From Phycisphaerae bacterium (GTDB lineage Bacteria; Planctomycetota; Phycisphaerae; Phycisphaerales; SM1A02), in contig NYVS01000172.1 of the NCBI GenBank assembly GCA_002684755.1, positions 1 through 14,307 of the forward strand: a DNA stretch of 14,307 nucleotides, read 5' to 3'. Each line of letters begins with the position of its first letter. Within the stretch, counting starts at the first letter, position 1. A program made the translations under genes and the position numbers. This document shows, in pieces, positions 13,604 through 14,307 of the stretch. Below the pieces are notes generated by a model, which saw only the letters and a program-made list of their open reading frames with translations, ran no database searches and was not told the origin of the DNA.

Positions 13604-14307
13604 ATGCCTGATGTCAATGATGCTCAATCCCGTCTGAATCCCACCCATGTGAAGTCCATTCTCTCGCCACGTTCGGAGGAGGAGGTCCGGAAGGCGATCC
13701 TGACCGCGGCCGAGGCGGGCGATTCGATCTCCATGGCCGGAGGCCGGCATTCGATGGGGGGTCAGCAGTTCGGGACCGGAACCGTGCATCTCGATCTTCG
13801 TGGGATGGATCAGATCGTTGAATTCGATCGTCGGAACGGTCTGATCGAGGTCGAGGGTGGGATCATGTGGCCGGAATTGATCGGTTACCTCCACGCCGTT
13901 CAGGACGGGAGTGAGACGATCTGGGCGGTGCGGCAGAAGCAGACCGGAATCGACCATGTCTCCATCGCGGGTTCGCTCTCCTCCAACATCCATGGCCGGG
14001 GCCTTCGATTTCCGCCTTTCGTTTCGGACATCGAGTCCTTCCGGATCATCGACGCCGATGGACGCTTGAAGGTGTGCAGTCGAACCGAGAATCGTGATCT
14101 CTTCGCCCTCGCGATCGGCGGGTACGGACTCTTCGGCGTGGTGACCAGGGTCACGATCCGACTGGTGCCTCGGTCCAAGGTGAAGAGGATGGTGGAGGTC
14201 ATCGCGGTCAGGAACCTCATGCCCCGGATCGATGCGGCGATCGAGGATGGTTTCATCTTCGGTGACTGTCAGTACTCGATCGATCTGCATGGCGACGAGG
14301 AGTTCCA
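13604..14307 (+). CDS. FAD-linked oxidase (VAO/PCMH-type), partial at window end
   Basis: The first 234 residues are present; the gene runs off the window. The FAD-binding (PCMH, FAD_binding_4) domain is clear: MAGGRHSMGGQ (44-54), SIAGSLSSNIHGRG (120-133, an SxxGxLSxNxHGR-type FAD loop) and GGYGLFGVVTRVTIRL (172-187). H49 sits where some VAO-family enzymes bind FAD covalently, which is possible but not shown. ATG 13604 is preceded by AAAGGAG 9 bases upstream, a strong ribosome binding site. It lies 46 bases after the methyltransferase gene in the same direction, so probably in the same operon. The substrate domain is mostly missing, so the alcohol, aldonolactone or other substrate cannot be guessed. 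Confidence 0.88.
   Translation, partial: MPDVNDAQSRLNPTHVKSILSPRSEEEVRKAILTAAEAGDSISMAGGRHSMGGQQFGTGTVHLDLRGMDQIVEFDRRNGLIEVEGGIMWPELIGYLHAVQDGSETIWAVRQKQTGIDHVSIAGSLSSNIHGRGLRFPPFVSDIESFRIIDADGRLKVCSRTENRDLFALAIGGYGLFGVVTRVTIRLVPRSKVKRMVEVIAVRNLMPRIDAAIEDGFIFGDCQYSIDLHGDEEF

Overview
The window looks like a high-GC planctomycete chromosome fragment, most likely from the Phycisphaerae. Three things point that way: a secreted cysteine-rich protein ending in paired dockerin-like calcium loops; a sigma factor of the planctomycete-rich Sigma70_ECF type; and an envelope set-up with an outer-membrane efflux protein. The lineage is inferred from protein style, not from a marker gene.

Layout. (1) 1-2299: a secreted 645-residue protein with a C-terminal dockerin-like tail. 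It is bracketed by a 91-bp direct repeat (1-91 and 2207-2297, one mismatch) that carries an intrinsic terminator, which suggests that a related gene lies just upstream of the window. (2) 2391-7487: a tightly packed four-gene operon for a MacAB-TolC-like tripartite exporter: membrane-fusion protein, ABC ATPase, separate FtsX/MacB permease, and lipoprotein outer-membrane factor. (3) 7619-9001: an orphan GAF-histidine kinase preceded by a short non-coding stretch with two palindromes. (4) 8980-10205, minus strand: a sigma factor and a translationally coupled 158-residue protein of unknown function, converging on and overlapping the kinase gene. (5) 10206-10648: a gene-free stretch with palindromes that look like a repetitive extragenic element. 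(6) 10649-10996, minus strand: a tmRNA gene (ssrA), recognised from its tRNA-like ends, an H-type pseudoknot and a tag frame ending in LAA. (7) 11214 to the window end: a tightly spaced operon of low-molecular-weight protein-tyrosine-phosphatase, fructosamine/ribulosamine-3-kinase, LCMT-type methyltransferase, and an FAD-linked oxidase cut off by the window end.

How the genes work together. The exporter genes would form one machine spanning the inner membrane, periplasm and outer membrane. The phosphatase-kinase pair matches a known functional pairing in repair of glycated proteins: the phosphatase would act on ribulosamine-5-phosphates, and the kinase would then phosphorylate O-3 so that the adduct falls off. 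The methyltransferase and flavin oxidase coupled to that pair are the least explained part. The sigma factor lacks a recognisable anti-sigma factor and is instead coupled to an unknown protein. I found no CRISPR array, insertion sequence, prophage, toxin-antitoxin pair or conventional tRNA.
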